Source: CAYFMP01 sp964344215
Lineage (GTDB): Bacteria; Pseudomonadota; Alphaproteobacteria; Rhodospirillales; Casp-alpha2
Direction of reading: 5' to 3'
Assembly (NCBI GenBank): GCA_964344215.1
Contig: CAYFMP010000006.1
Location: 22,013 to 86,012 of the forward strand
DNA: 64,000 nt
In this document: positions 44,186 through 53,447 of the stretch, piece by piece
Layout of the letters: each line of letters starts with the position of its first letter
How positions within the stretch are numbered: position 1 is the stretch's first letter
Made by a program: the position numbers and the translations under genes
The notes under the pieces: model-generated
Told to the model about the DNA's origin: nothing
The model's database searches: none
The model's input: the letters and a program-made list of their open reading frames with translations, nothing else

Positions 44186-45118
44186 ATGAAACTTCTGTTC
44201 ATCTCGGGGGTCGACAAGGCCAAGCTGTGGCGTGACGAGATGCTCAAGCAGTTGCCGGAGCTGGATTTCAGGGCTTGGCCCGACGACACTGGAGAAGCGG
44301 ACGAGATCGACTATGCGCTGGTCTGGAAACCGCCCGTCGGCGAACTTGCCAGGTATCCGAACCTGAAGGCGATCCTGTCGCTGGGCGCCGGGGTCGATCA
44401 CATTTTCCTCGATCCCGAGCTGCCCGACGGCGTGCCCATCGTCCGCCTCGTCGACCGTTGCCTGACCGAGGGCATGTCGGAATACGTCCTTTACTGGGTG
44501 CTGCATTATCACCGGCATTTCAAGGCCTATGCCGAGATGGTGGCGGAGCGGCGCTGGGACAACCTTCTGCAACACGACACCCGGCGCCGCCGCGTCGGCA
44601 TCCTGGGACTGGGCGAACTGGGCAGCGACGCAGCGGTCAAACTGGCCGGCCTCGGCTTTGACGTGGCCGGATGGAGCCGGACGGCAAAAGAGATTTCCGG
44701 TGTCGCCAGCTTCGCCGGCGCCGACGGCCTGACGCCGTTCCTCAACCGCACCGAAATTCTCGTCTGCTTGCTGCCGCTGACCGCAGAAACCGAAGGTGTT
44801 ATCAACGCCGACGTGTTGGCCCGCCTGCCGCAAGGCGCCTATCTCATCAATCCGGCCCGCGGCGGCCATGTGGTCGACGAAGACCTCCTGGCGGCGCTCG
44901 ATTCGGGTCATGTCGCCGGCGCTACCCTCGATGTCTTCCACACCGAGCCGTTGCCAGCCGAGCATCCTTTCTGGGACCACCCCAAGGTCGTCGTCACCCC
45001 GCATATGGCGAGCCTGACCGTGCCCCATTCGGCGGCCGAGAACGTCGCCGACAGCATCCGCGACATCGAAGCCGGCAGGACCCCGAAAAACGTCGTCGAT
45101 CCGAGCGTCGGGTACTGA
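44186..45118 (+). CDS. ghrA: 2-hydroxyacid dehydrogenase (glyoxylate/hydroxypyruvate reductase A type)
   Basis: The 310-residue NAD(P)H-dependent reductase reduces 2-oxoacids such as glyoxylate. The cofactor loop GILGLGELGSDAAVKLAGLG is near residue 140. The catalytic Arg is in NPARGGHVVD, the Glu in FHTEPLPAEHP and the His in VTPHMASLTVP. The ATG at 44186 follows a GGGA element; the frame is open seven codons further upstream at a TTG. It is 17 bases after yejF, and convergent with uppP four bases on. Confidence 0.88.
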   Translation: MKLLFISGVDKAKLWRDEMLKQLPELDFRAWPDDTGEADEIDYALVWKPPVGELARYPNLKAILSLGAGVDHIFLDPELPDGVPIVRLVDRCLTEGMSEYVLYWVLHYHRHFKAYAEMVAERRWDNLLQHDTRRRRVGILGLGELGSDAAVKLAGLGFDVAGWSRTAKEISGVASFAGADGLTPFLNRTEILVCLLPLTAETEGVINADVLARLPQGAYLINPARGGHVVDEDLLAALDSGHVAGATLDVFHTEPLPAEHPFWDHPKVVVTPHMASLTVPHSAAENVADSIRDIEAGRTPKNVVDPSVGY

Positions 45119-45122
45119 GGAG

Positions 45123-45929
45123 TCAGCCGACCCAGCCGTAGGCCATGCCGAGAATGGCGCCGCCCAGCGCCACCCGATAGAACGCGAAAGGCGTGAAGCT
45201 GGCCCGCCTCAGCCAGGCCATCATCAGGGCGATGGCGACGAGCGCGGCGGCGCAGGCGAACCCAGCCGAAAGAACGGCGTCGCCGGTAACGGCGACGTCG
45301 CCCGAGCTCCACAACTCATAACCCTTCAGGACGCCGGCCCCGGCCACGGCCGGGATCGACAACAGCAGTGAGAACCTGGCCGCGTCGGCGCGTTCCATGC
45401 CGAGCAGCCGGCCGGCCGTCATCGTGATGCCGGAACGGCTGGTACCGGGAATCAGGGCGAGGGCTTGGGCCAGGCCGATAACAATGGCATCGCTGACGTG
45501 GAGATGTTCGATGCGGCGTAAGGTCATGCCGACGCGATCGGCGATGAACAACAGGACGCCGAACCCCAGTGTCGCCCAACCGAGAACTTCCAACGAACGG
45601 ATACCTTGCGGATAGTAGTGGTTCAACGCAAACCCGGCGGCCACCACCGGCACGGTGGCGATCACAAGGTAGCCGGCCAACCGGGCGCCCGGGTCGGAGC
45701 GTCCCTTGGCCGCACGGCCCAGGCCAAGCAGGATCGTCCACAGGTCGCGCCACAGGTAGAGCATGACGGCGCCGAGCGTCCCGACATGAACGGCGACGTC
45801 GATCAGCAGGCCCTGATCTGGCACCTCGAGAAACACCGGCACCAACACCAGATGGCCGGACGAACTGATGGGGAGAAATTCGGTGATCCCCTGCACTATG
45901 GCCAAAACCGCGATATGTAGTATCGACAC
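45123..45929 (-). CDS. uppP: Undecaprenyl-diphosphatase
   Basis: The 268-residue inner-membrane enzyme recycles the lipid carrier of cell-wall synthesis and gives bacitracin tolerance. The motifs VQGITEFLPISSSGH (near residue 10) and LIPGTSRSGITMTAGRLLGM (near residue 155) hold the catalytic Glu, Ser and Arg. Seven to eight hydrophobic segments are visible. The GTG at 45929 gives the family start; the open frame extends 18 codons upstream. Confidence 0.95.
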   Translation of the reverse strand: MSILHIAVLAIVQGITEFLPISSSGHLVLVPVFLEVPDQGLLIDVAVHVGTLGAVMLYLWRDLWTILLGLGRAAKGRSDPGARLAGYLVIATVPVVAAGFALNHYYPQGIRSLEVLGWATLGFGVLLFIADRVGMTLRRIEHLHVSDAIVIGLAQALALIPGTSRSGITMTAGRLLGMERADAARFSLLLSIPAVAGAGVLKGYELWSSGDVAVTGDAVLSAGFACAAALVAIALMMAWLRRASFTPFAFYRVALGGAILGMAYGWVG

Positions 45930-46032
45930 TCCCGTGTCTCCCCAAAATTTTGCGAGTCTTACACCATTCCGGCCGGCCTTCACAAAGCCGTTTTTAGTCT
46001 CTAAGCGGTCCTTTTTATTGGAAAAATCCCCA

Positions 46033-46060
46033 TTGCCCAGGCTTGCCCGTGGTGTATATT
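46033..46060 (+). promoter_or_regulatory. Possible promoter of gltD-gltB
   Basis: TTGCCC at 46033-46038 and TATATT at 46055-46060 are 16 bases apart, 165 bases before gltD. The 296-base uppP-gltD gap has no gene and is locally AT-rich from 46000 to 46110. Confidence 0.4.
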
Positions 46061-46225
46061 AGGGAGCGACGGCGCGTGATACGAAAATAAAGTAAATATT
46101 GTTGACCTTTTTGCCTTGCCAACGCCGTCGCTCGAAGGCATACCCTGGCCGAAGCGCTCCGAGAACAAGGCGCCAGAGCGGGCCGCCGCCTTCAACACGG
46201 ATCGCTCGCGAGGGAGGCTCGGGCC

Positions 46226-47704
46226 ATGCCCGACAAGATGCAGAAGTTCGTCGACGTCGACCACGCCATGCCGGGCAAACGCCCGGTTGCCGACCGGGCC
46301 GGCGATTTCCGCGAAATCTACGAGGAGTTCGTCGACGACAGGGCTCGCGTTCAGGCCTCGCGGTGCGAACAGTGCGGCATCCCATTTTGCCAGATCCATT
46401 GTCCCTTGCAGAATAACATCCCCGATTGGTTGAAGCTGAGCGCCGAAGGGCGCCTGCAGGAAGCCTACGAGGTTAGCCAGGCGACCAATACGTTTCCCGA
46501 GATCTGCGGCCGTATTTGTCCGCAGGACCGTTTGTGCGAGGGCTCCTGCGTCCTCGAGCAGTCGCGTCATGGCACCGTCACCATCGGCGCCGTCGAGAAG
46601 TTCATCACCGACACCGCCTTCGAGAACGATTGGGTGACGCCGCCGAGGCCGGCCCAGAATCTCGATCATTCGGTGGGCATCGTCGGCGCCGGCCCGGCCG
46701 GCCTGGCGGCGGCCGACGTGCTGGTCCGCCATGGCTACGACGTCCACGTCTACGACCGGTACGACCGCATGGGCGGTCTATTGATTTACGGCATTCCCAA
46801 TTTCAAACTCGAGAAATTCGTCGTCGAGCGGCGCACCCAACTCCTCGAGCAGGGTGGCGTACGCTACCACCCGAACTTCGAGGTCGGCCGCGACGCCAGT
46901 CTCGCCGACCTTACCACCGAACACGATGCAGTACTGATCGCCACCGGGGTCTACAAAGCGCGCGCACTTTCCGTTCCCGGCGCCGGCCTCGATGGCATTC
47001 ACCCGGCCATGTCCTATCTGACCGCGTCGAACCGCAAGGGCCTCGGCGATTCGGTACCCGAGTTCGACGACGGCCGGCTCGACGCCAACGGCAGGAACGT
47101 CGTCGTCATCGGCGGCGGCGACACCGCCATGGATTGCGTACGCACGGCGGTGCGCCAGGGTGCCCGCTCGGTCACCTGCCTGTATCGGCGCGACCGTGCC
47201 AACATGCCGGGCTCGGCGCGCGAGGTCACCCATGCCGAAGAGGAAGGGGTGCACTTCGAATGGCTGGCTGCACCCGAGGCATTTCTTGGCGACGCCAACG
47301 TCTCCCACGTCCGCGCCCACCGTATTCATCTCGGAATTGCCGACTTCAGCGGCCGCCAAAAGCCCGAACAGGTCCCCGATTCGAGCTACAACATCGAGAC
47401 CGACATGGTGATCGAGGCCTTGGGCTTCGATCCCGAGGATATTCCCGGGCTGTTCGGAGAGCCGAAGCTGGCGGTTTCGGAATGGGGAACCATCAACGTC
47501 GACGAACCCTCGAAGATGACCGAGATCCCCGGCGTATTCGCAGCCGGCGATATCATGCGGGGCGCTTCCCTCGTGGTCTGGGCGATCCGCGACGGACGCG
47601 ACGCCGCCCACGGCATTCACGACTACCTGCAAATCCGCCGCCACACCGATCTCGCCCGCGAGGTTCGCAGCGGTTTGGCAGCCTCCGAAGGAAACCCACG
47701 ATGA
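46226..47704 (+). CDS. gltD: Glutamate synthase (NADPH) small subunit
   Basis: The 492-residue beta subunit feeds electrons from NADPH to the large subunit. The N-terminal Cys-rich region (CEQCGIPFCQIHCP; CGRICPQDRLCEGSC) binds 4Fe-4S clusters. FAD binding is at GIVGAGPAGLAAADVLV and NADPH binding at VIGGGDTAMDCVRTA. The closing GDIMRGASLVVWAIRDGRDA is typical. It overlaps gltB by four bases (ATGA). The order here is small subunit first. Confidence 0.96.
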   Translation: MPDKMQKFVDVDHAMPGKRPVADRAGDFREIYEEFVDDRARVQASRCEQCGIPFCQIHCPLQNNIPDWLKLSAEGRLQEAYEVSQATNTFPEICGRICPQDRLCEGSCVLEQSRHGTVTIGAVEKFITDTAFENDWVTPPRPAQNLDHSVGIVGAGPAGLAAADVLVRHGYDVHVYDRYDRMGGLLIYGIPNFKLEKFVVERRTQLLEQGGVRYHPNFEVGRDASLADLTTEHDAVLIATGVYKARALSVPGAGLDGIHPAMSYLTASNRKGLGDSVPEFDDGRLDANGRNVVVIGGGDTAMDCVRTAVRQGARSVTCLYRRDRANMPGSAREVTHAEEEGVHFEWLAAPEAFLGDANVSHVRAHRIHLGIADFSGRQKPEQVPDSSYNIETDMVIEALGFDPEDIPGLFGEPKLAVSEWGTINVDEPSKMTEIPGVFAAGDIMRGASLVVWAIRDGRDAAHGIHDYLQIRRHTDLAREVRSGLAASEGNPR

Positions 47705-50700
47705 CCGATCGACAACGACGGGCCGATGACGCCTTTATCGGCGACTGGGAGAAAAACGCCCGGCACCTAGCCGACAGCGGCCTCTACGACCCCGCCTCCG
47801 AGCGCGACTCCTGCGGCGTCGGCCTGGTCGCCGCCATCGACGGCAAGGCCAGTCGCCGCGTCGTCGAGGCCGGCATCGAAGCCCTGAAGAAGGTCTGGCA
47901 CCGCGGCGCGGTCGACGCCGACGGAAAGACTGGCGACGGCGCCGGTATCCATGTTCAGATTCCGCAGGAATTCTTCAAGCAGCACATCCGCGAGACCGGC
48001 CACGAGCCGGGCGACGAGCGCATCGCCGTCGGCATGGTATTTCTACCCAAGACCGACCTCGGTGCCCAGGAAGCCTGCCGCTCCATCGTCGAGACCGAGA
48101 TCCTGCGAAGCGGCTACGTCATCTATGGCTGGCGTCAAGTGCCGGTCAACGTCGACATCATCGGCGAGAAGGCCAACGCCACCCGACCCGAGATCGAGCA
48201 GATCATGATCGCCAACCCGGCCGCCAGCGCCAAGGGCGAGATGACCAACGAGGAATTCGAGACCGATCTCTACATCATCCGGCGGCGCATCGAGAAAAAG
48301 GTGCTGGCTGCTCACATTACCGATTTCTATATCTGCTCGCTGAGCTGCCGTTCGGTCATCTACAAGGGCATGTTCCTGGCCGAGCAGTTGACCGCCTTCT
48401 ATCCGGACCTGCTGGACGAACGCTTCGTTTCCAACTTCGCCATTTTCCACCAGCGTTATTCGACCAACACCTTCCCGACCTGGCGCTTGGCGCAACCGTT
48501 CCGCATGCTCGCCCACAACGGTGAGATCAACACGATCACCGGCAACGAGCGCTGGATGGCCAGTCACGAACCGAAGATGGCGTCCGATGTGTTCGGCGAC
48601 GACATCGAAGACTTGAAACCGGTGATTCAGTCGGGCAGTTCCGATTCGGCGGCGCTCGACGCCGCCTTCGAAGTGCTGTGTCGGGCCGGCCGGCCGGCCC
48701 CTGTCGTCAAGGCCCTGATGATCCCCGAATCGGTGACCCAGAACGCCACCATGCCGCAGGCCCACCAGGATTTCTTCGCCTACTGCTACAGTGTTGTCGA
48801 GCCGTGGGATGGGCCGGCCGCCATCTGCGCCACCGACGGCCGCTGGGTGGTGGCCGGCATGGACCGCAACGGCCTCCGTCCCATGCGCTACTCGAGGACG
48901 CGAGATGGTCTGGTATTCATCGGTTCGGAGACCGGCATGGTCGAGATCCCCGAATCCGACATCGTCGAGAAAGGCCGGGTCGGGCCGGGCGGCAGTCTCG
49001 CCATCGACCTCAAGAAGGGCCGCTTCTACCGTGACCGGGAACTGAAGGACATGATGGCGGCGCGCCAGCCCTACGGGAATTGGGTCGAAGGCATCACCAG
49101 GCTCGACGACGTCATCAAGTCGAAGCGCCGCAAGAAATATCTGTTTGGGCCGGAGCAATTGCGGCGGCGTCAGCATTGCTTCGGGCTGACTATGGAGGAA
49201 ATGGAACTGATCCTTCATCCGATGGCCGAGGAAGCCAAAGAGGCGACTGGCTCGATGGGCGACGACGCGCCACTGGCTGTGCTGTCGGACAAATACCGGG
49301 GACTCCATCACTTCTTTCGCCAAGCGTTCAGCCAGGTCACCAATCCGCCGATCGACAGCTTGCGTGAACGCCGCGTCATGTCCCTGAAGACGCGGCTCGG
49401 CAATCTCGGCAACATCCTTGAGGAGGATCCCAGCCAGTGCGAGCTGCTGCAACTCGATTCGCCGGTCCTGACCAGCTCCGCATTCGAGGAACTCAGCGAC
49501 TATCTCGGCGACACGGCAGCCGAGATCGACTGCACGTTCCAGCCCGGCGACGGTCGCGGTGCACTCGGCACGGCGTTGAACCGCATCCGCGAGGAGGCCG
49601 AGGACGCCGTACGCGGCGGCTGCACCCACCTGATCCTGAGCGACATCGCAATTGACGCCGAGCATGCTCCGATCCCGATGATCCTGGCGGTCGGCGGCAT
49701 CCACACCCATCTGGTCGCCCAGGAATTGCGCACCTTCACATCGATCAATGTGCGTTCGGCCGAATGCATGGACGTCCACTACTTCGCCGTCCTCATCGGC
49801 GTCGGCGCCACTACCGTCAACGCCTACCTTGCCGAGGAGTCGATCGCCGACAGGCACCGCCGCGGCTTGTTCGGCGACCAGAGCCTGGATCAGTGCGTCC
49901 GCAACTTCGTTTCCGCCATCGACCAGGGCCTGCTGAAGATCATGTCGAAGATGGGGATCGCCGTGATTTCGTCCTATCGCGGCGGCTATTGCTTCGAGGC
50001 GGTCGGCTTGAGCCGTGCCTTGGTCGCCGAGTTTTTCCCCGGCATGGCGTCGAGGATTTCCGGGATTGGCTTCTCGGGCATCAAAGCGAAGGTCACCTAC
50101 CGGCATCGGCGCGCCTTCGCCGATGAAGCGGTTCCGCTGTCGGTTGGCGGATTTTATCGCTACCGGGCCTCGGGTGAGCCGCACGGCCACGACGGCAAAC
50201 TGATCCACGTTCTGCAGAGCGCCGTCGCCACCGAATCCTATTCGATCTACCGGAAATACAGCGACGGCGTCCGCGCGCTCGATCCGATCTACCTGCGCGA
50301 CCTTCTCGATTTCCGCCACGAGCGCAGCCCGATCCCGGTCGAAGAAGTCGAGAGCATCACCGAGATCCGAAAACGCCTGGTGGCGCCGGGAATTTCTCTG
50401 GGCGCCCTGTCCCCGGAAGCCCACGAGACCCTGTCGATCGCCATGAACCGGATCGGCGCCAAATCCGATTCCGGCGAGGGCGGCGAGGACCCGGCCCGAT
50501 ACCAGCCGCGACCCAACGGCGACAATCCGTCGTCGGCCATCAAGCAGGTGGCGTCCGGGCGCTTCGGGGTGACGGCCGAATACCTCAACAACTGCCGCGA
50601 GATCGAAATCAAGATGGCGCAGGGCGCCAAGCCCGGCGAGGGCGGCCAGTTGCCTGGCCACAAGGTGAGCGAACAGATCGCCAAGCTGCGCCATTCGACC

Positions 50701-52272
50701 GAAGGGGTGACGCTGATTTCGCCGCCGCCGCACCACGACATTTATTCCATCGAGGACCTGGCCCAGTTGATCTATGACCTCAAGCAGATCAACCCGGACG
50801 CTTCGGTCGGCGTCAAACTGGTGGCCCGTTCCGGCGTCGGCACGGTGGCCGCCGGCGTCGCCAAGGCCAAGGCCGATGTCATCCTGATCTCGGGGCACGA
50901 CGGCGGCACCGGCGCCAGCCCGCAAAGCTCCATCAAGTACGCCGGCTTGCCCTGGGAGATGGGATTGTCCGAGGCCAATCAGGTGCTGACCCTGAACCGG
51001 CTGCGTCACACCGTCAAACTGCGGGTTGACGGCGGCATCAAGACGGGGCGCGACGTGGTCGTTGCCGCCATGCTCGGCGCCGACGAATTCGGTATCGGCA
51101 CTACTTCGTTGGTCGCCATGGGTTGCATCATGGTCCGTCAGTGTCACTCCAACACCTGCCCGGTCGGGGTCTGCACTCAGAACCCGAAGCTCCGCGAGAA
51201 GTTCAAGGGGACGCCGGAGAAGGTCGTCAACCTGTTTACCTTCATCGCCGAGGAAGTGGCCGAGATTCTGGCCGACTTGGGTTTCCGTTCGCTGAAGGAC
51301 GTGATCGGGCGCTCCGACCTGCTGATCCAGGTCAGCCGCGGCTCGCCGCAACTGGACGATCTCGACATGAACGCGCTTCTGGCCCAGGCCGACGCCGGCG
51401 GATTTCCACGCCATTGCGCGCTGGAGGGCCGTAATGAGGTACCCGACGGCCTGGATCGGCAGATCATCGACGACGCCGCGCAAATGCTCGAGCACGGCGA
51501 GAAGATGCAGCTCACCTATTCGGTCCGCAACACACACCGTGCCGTCGGCACAAAGATGAGTTCGCTGATCACGCGCCGCCACGGCATGACCGGGCTGGCG
51601 CCGGGACACCTGACGGTGCGCTTGCGCGGCTCGGCCGGACAGTCGCTGGGGGCGTTCGCCGTCCAGGGTCTGACCATTGAAGTGTTGGGCGACGCCAACG
51701 ATTACGTCGGCAAAGGGCTGTCGGGCGGCATCATCGTGCTGCGTCCGACCGTGTCGAGCCCGCTGGAAAGCCAGGACAACATGATCGTCGGCAATACCGT
51801 GCTCTACGGCGCCACCGGCGGCCGATTGTTCGCCGCCGGTCAGGCCGGCGAGCGGTTCTGCGTGCGCAACTCCGGCGCCCAGGCTGTGGTCGAGGGCTGC
51901 GGCTCGAACGCATGTGAGTACATGACCGGCGGTGTCGCCGTCATCCTCGGACGAGCCGGCGCCAACTTCGGGGCCGGCATGACCGGCGGCATGGCTTTCG
52001 TCTACGACCCGGACGACGAGTTCCAATACCGGGTCAATCCGGAATCGATCGTCTATCAGCGCATCGAGGCTGATTACTGGGAGGACGTCGTCAAGGTGCT
52101 GGTCCAGCAGCACGTCAAGCGCACTCATTCTCGGTTCGGCCTGACCCTACTGAACGACTGGAACTTGGAGAAGGGCAAGTTCTGGCAGGTGGTGCCGAAG
52201 GAAATGCTGGACAAGCTCGAACACCCGTTGAGCGACGACGCCAAGTCCGCCCTGGCCCCGGCCGGCGAGTAA
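47701..52272 (+). CDS. gltB: Glutamate synthase (NADPH) large subunit
   Basis: The 1523-residue alpha subunit makes two glutamates from glutamine and 2-oxoglutarate. The class II amidotransferase nucleophile is Cys38 (RDSCGVGLV), after a short propeptide. The central domain spans about residues 450-780. The FMN/synthase domain contains GVKLVARSGVGTVAAGVAKA and SGHDGGTGASPQSSIKYAG. The 3Fe-4S cysteines are Cys1142, Cys1148 and Cys1153 in CIMVRQCHSNTC. The C-terminal GXGXG beta-helix has NEVPDGLD and SGGIIVL. The start is the ATG overlapping gltD. Confidence 0.97.
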   Translation: MTDRQRRADDAFIGDWEKNARHLADSGLYDPASERDSCGVGLVAAIDGKASRRVVEAGIEALKKVWHRGAVDADGKTGDGAGIHVQIPQEFFKQHIRETGHEPGDERIAVGMVFLPKTDLGAQEACRSIVETEILRSGYVIYGWRQVPVNVDIIGEKANATRPEIEQIMIANPAASAKGEMTNEEFETDLYIIRRRIEKKVLAAHITDFYICSLSCRSVIYKGMFLAEQLTAFYPDLLDERFVSNFAIFHQRYSTNTFPTWRLAQPFRMLAHNGEINTITGNERWMASHEPKMASDVFGDDIEDLKPVIQSGSSDSAALDAAFEVLCRAGRPAPVVKALMIPESVTQNATMPQAHQDFFAYCYSVVEPWDGPAAICATDGRWVVAGMDRNGLRPMRYSRTRDGLVFIGSETGMVEIPESDIVEKGRVGPGGSLAIDLKKGRFYRDRELKDMMAARQPYGNWVEGITRLDDVIKSKRRKKYLFGPEQLRRRQHCFGLTMEEMELILHPMAEEAKEATGSMGDDAPLAVLSDKYRGLHHFFRQAFSQVTNPPIDSLRERRVMSLKTRLGNLGNILEEDPSQCELLQLDSPVLTSSAFEELSDYLGDTAAEIDCTFQPGDGRGALGTALNRIREEAEDAVRGGCTHLILSDIAIDAEHAPIPMILAVGGIHTHLVAQELRTFTSINVRSAECMDVHYFAVLIGVGATTVNAYLAEESIADRHRRGLFGDQSLDQCVRNFVSAIDQGLLKIMSKMGIAVISSYRGGYCFEAVGLSRALVAEFFPGMASRISGIGFSGIKAKVTYRHRRAFADEAVPLSVGGFYRYRASGEPHGHDGKLIHVLQSAVATESYSIYRKYSDGVRALDPIYLRDLLDFRHERSPIPVEEVESITEIRKRLVAPGISLGALSPEAHETLSIAMNRIGAKSDSGEGGEDPARYQPRPNGDNPSSAIKQVASGRFGVTAEYLNNCREIEIKMAQGAKPGEGGQLPGHKVSEQIAKLRHSTEGVTLISPPPHHDIYSIEDLAQLIYDLKQINPDASVGVKLVARSGVGTVAAGVAKAKADVILISGHDGGTGASPQSSIKYAGLPWEMGLSEANQVLTLNRLRHTVKLRVDGGIKTGRDVVVAAMLGADEFGIGTTSLVAMGCIMVRQCHSNTCPVGVCTQNPKLREKFKGTPEKVVNLFTFIAEEVAEILADLGFRSLKDVIGRSDLLIQVSRGSPQLDDLDMNALLAQADAGGFPRHCALEGRNEVPDGLDRQIIDDAAQMLEHGEKMQLTYSVRNTHRAVGTKMSSLITRRHGMTGLAPGHLTVRLRGSAGQSLGAFAVQGLTIEVLGDANDYVGKGLSGGIIVLRPTVSSPLESQDNMIVGNTVLYGATGGRLFAAGQAGERFCVRNSGAQAVVEGCGSNACEYMTGGVAVILGRAGANFGAGMTGGMAFVYDPDDEFQYRVNPESIVYQRIEADYWEDVVKVLVQQHVKRTHSRFGLTLLNDWNLEKGKFWQVVPKEMLDKLEHPLSDDAKSALAPAGE

Positions 52273-52279
52273 CCGGGCC

Positions 52280-53002
52280 ATGCGCGGGCGCCCGACCATC
52301 GGCATTCTCATGGACTACGAGGCCGAGGGCTCGTTTTCCACCCGCCCCCACTACGCCATCCGCACCGGGTACTTCGAGGCGGTGTGGCGGGCCGGCGGGC
52401 TGCCGGTGGCGCTGCCTTACCTGACCGACGCCATCGCCGGCTTTCTCGATCACTGCGACGGCCTCGTCACGCCGGGCGGCGATTATCCATTTCCGCCCGA
52501 CTGGTACGGTGACGCTGCCGACCCGGCGGCCGCGTCGGAACCGCGTTTCCGGTTCGAACGCGATATCACCCAAGCCGCCATGGCGGCCGACTTTCCGGTG
52601 CTCGGAATTTGCGCCGGCATGCAAGTCATGGCCGGGGTGCTGGGCGGTATCTTTCACCGCGACGTTCGCTCCGACGTCGAAACCGCCATCGACCATTTGA
52701 ACGAAAAGCCGGCCGAGGAGACAGCTCACACCGTTACCGTGACACCGGGCAGTCTGTTGCACCGCATTGTCGGCTCCGGCGAGATGGCCGTTAACACCGC
52801 CCACCGCGAGGCGCTTAAGGCGGCTCCCGACGGCGCCGTTATCAACGCGGTGGCGCCGGACGGTGTGATCGAGGGTATTGAACTTCCGGAGAAGCGTTTC
52901 ATGCTGGGCGTGCAGTGGCACCCGGAGTTCTTCGCCGACAAGGGCGACCCCAACTTCGCCCTGTTCGAGGCCCTGGTGGCGGCGACCGAGGAAGAGTCGT
53001 GA
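52280..53002 (+). CDS. Class I glutamine amidotransferase-like protein (peptidase C26 family)
   Basis: The 240-residue protein resembles gamma-glutamyl-GABA hydrolases. The nucleophile Cys111 is in LGICAGMQVMAG, and the catalytic His and Glu are in QWHPEFF. GLVTPGGDYPFPPDWYG is the family N-terminal region. It starts seven bases after gltB, so a role in glutamine or gamma-glutamyl metabolism is likely; the substrate is not known. Confidence 0.88.
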   Translation: MRGRPTIGILMDYEAEGSFSTRPHYAIRTGYFEAVWRAGGLPVALPYLTDAIAGFLDHCDGLVTPGGDYPFPPDWYGDAADPAAASEPRFRFERDITQAAMAADFPVLGICAGMQVMAGVLGGIFHRDVRSDVETAIDHLNEKPAEETAHTVTVTPGSLLHRIVGSGEMAVNTAHREALKAAPDGAVINAVAPDGVIEGIELPEKRFMLGVQWHPEFFADKGDPNFALFEALVAATEEES

Positions 53003-53015
53003 ACGGCGAGGCGAT

Positions 53016-53444
53016 ATGAAGGGCATGCGGTTCTGGGTAGCGATGGCGGCCGCCAGTGGCATGACAGCGGTAGCGGCCGGCGCTTACGGTTATCACTCGC
53101 TGGAAGGTGACGCCGGTATGCGCGAGGTCTTCTCGACCGCCGTGCAGTATCACATGTGGCACACGCTAGCGCTGTTCGGCGTCGCCTGGCTGACGACCCA
53201 GCGTACTGGGTCCTCGCAGCGGTGGGCGGAGAGGGCCGGTTGGCTGTTTACTACCGGCATCGTCCTGTTTTCGGGATCGCTCTATGCATTCACCCTGATG
53301 GGCGATGTTCCGGTCCCTGGCGCAGCGCCCCTCGGCGGCCTTTCGTTCATTGCCGGCTGGGCCATGCTGGCCTGGAGCGCTATGCGCAAGGACACCGACA
53401 GCGCGGAAGCCGGCGGCATCGAGCGAACCGGTTCGAACGAATGA
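53016..53444 (+). CDS. DUF423 family membrane protein
   Basis: The 142-residue protein has four hydrophobic segments, at about residues 7-27, 45-62, 73-95 and 100-122. The motif AAGAYGYHSLEG (a Gly-Ala-His type of the family) is near residue 20, and VQYHMWHTLALFGVAWL follows. Members are small inner-membrane proteins of unknown role. It starts 13 bases after the amidotransferase gene. Confidence 0.85.
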   Translation: MKGMRFWVAMAAASGMTAVAAGAYGYHSLEGDAGMREVFSTAVQYHMWHTLALFGVAWLTTQRTGSSQRWAERAGWLFTTGIVLFSGSLYAFTLMGDVPVPGAAPLGGLSFIAGWAMLAWSAMRKDTDSAEAGGIERTGSNE

Positions 53445-53447
53445 CCT

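Noticed and set aside
48043..52128. A very long open frame (over 1300 codons) on the strand opposite gltB
   Set aside because: Its product is His/Asp/Val-rich low-complexity sequence mirrored from gltB codons; gltB itself shows all catalytic motifs. Antisense shadow of high-GC coding.
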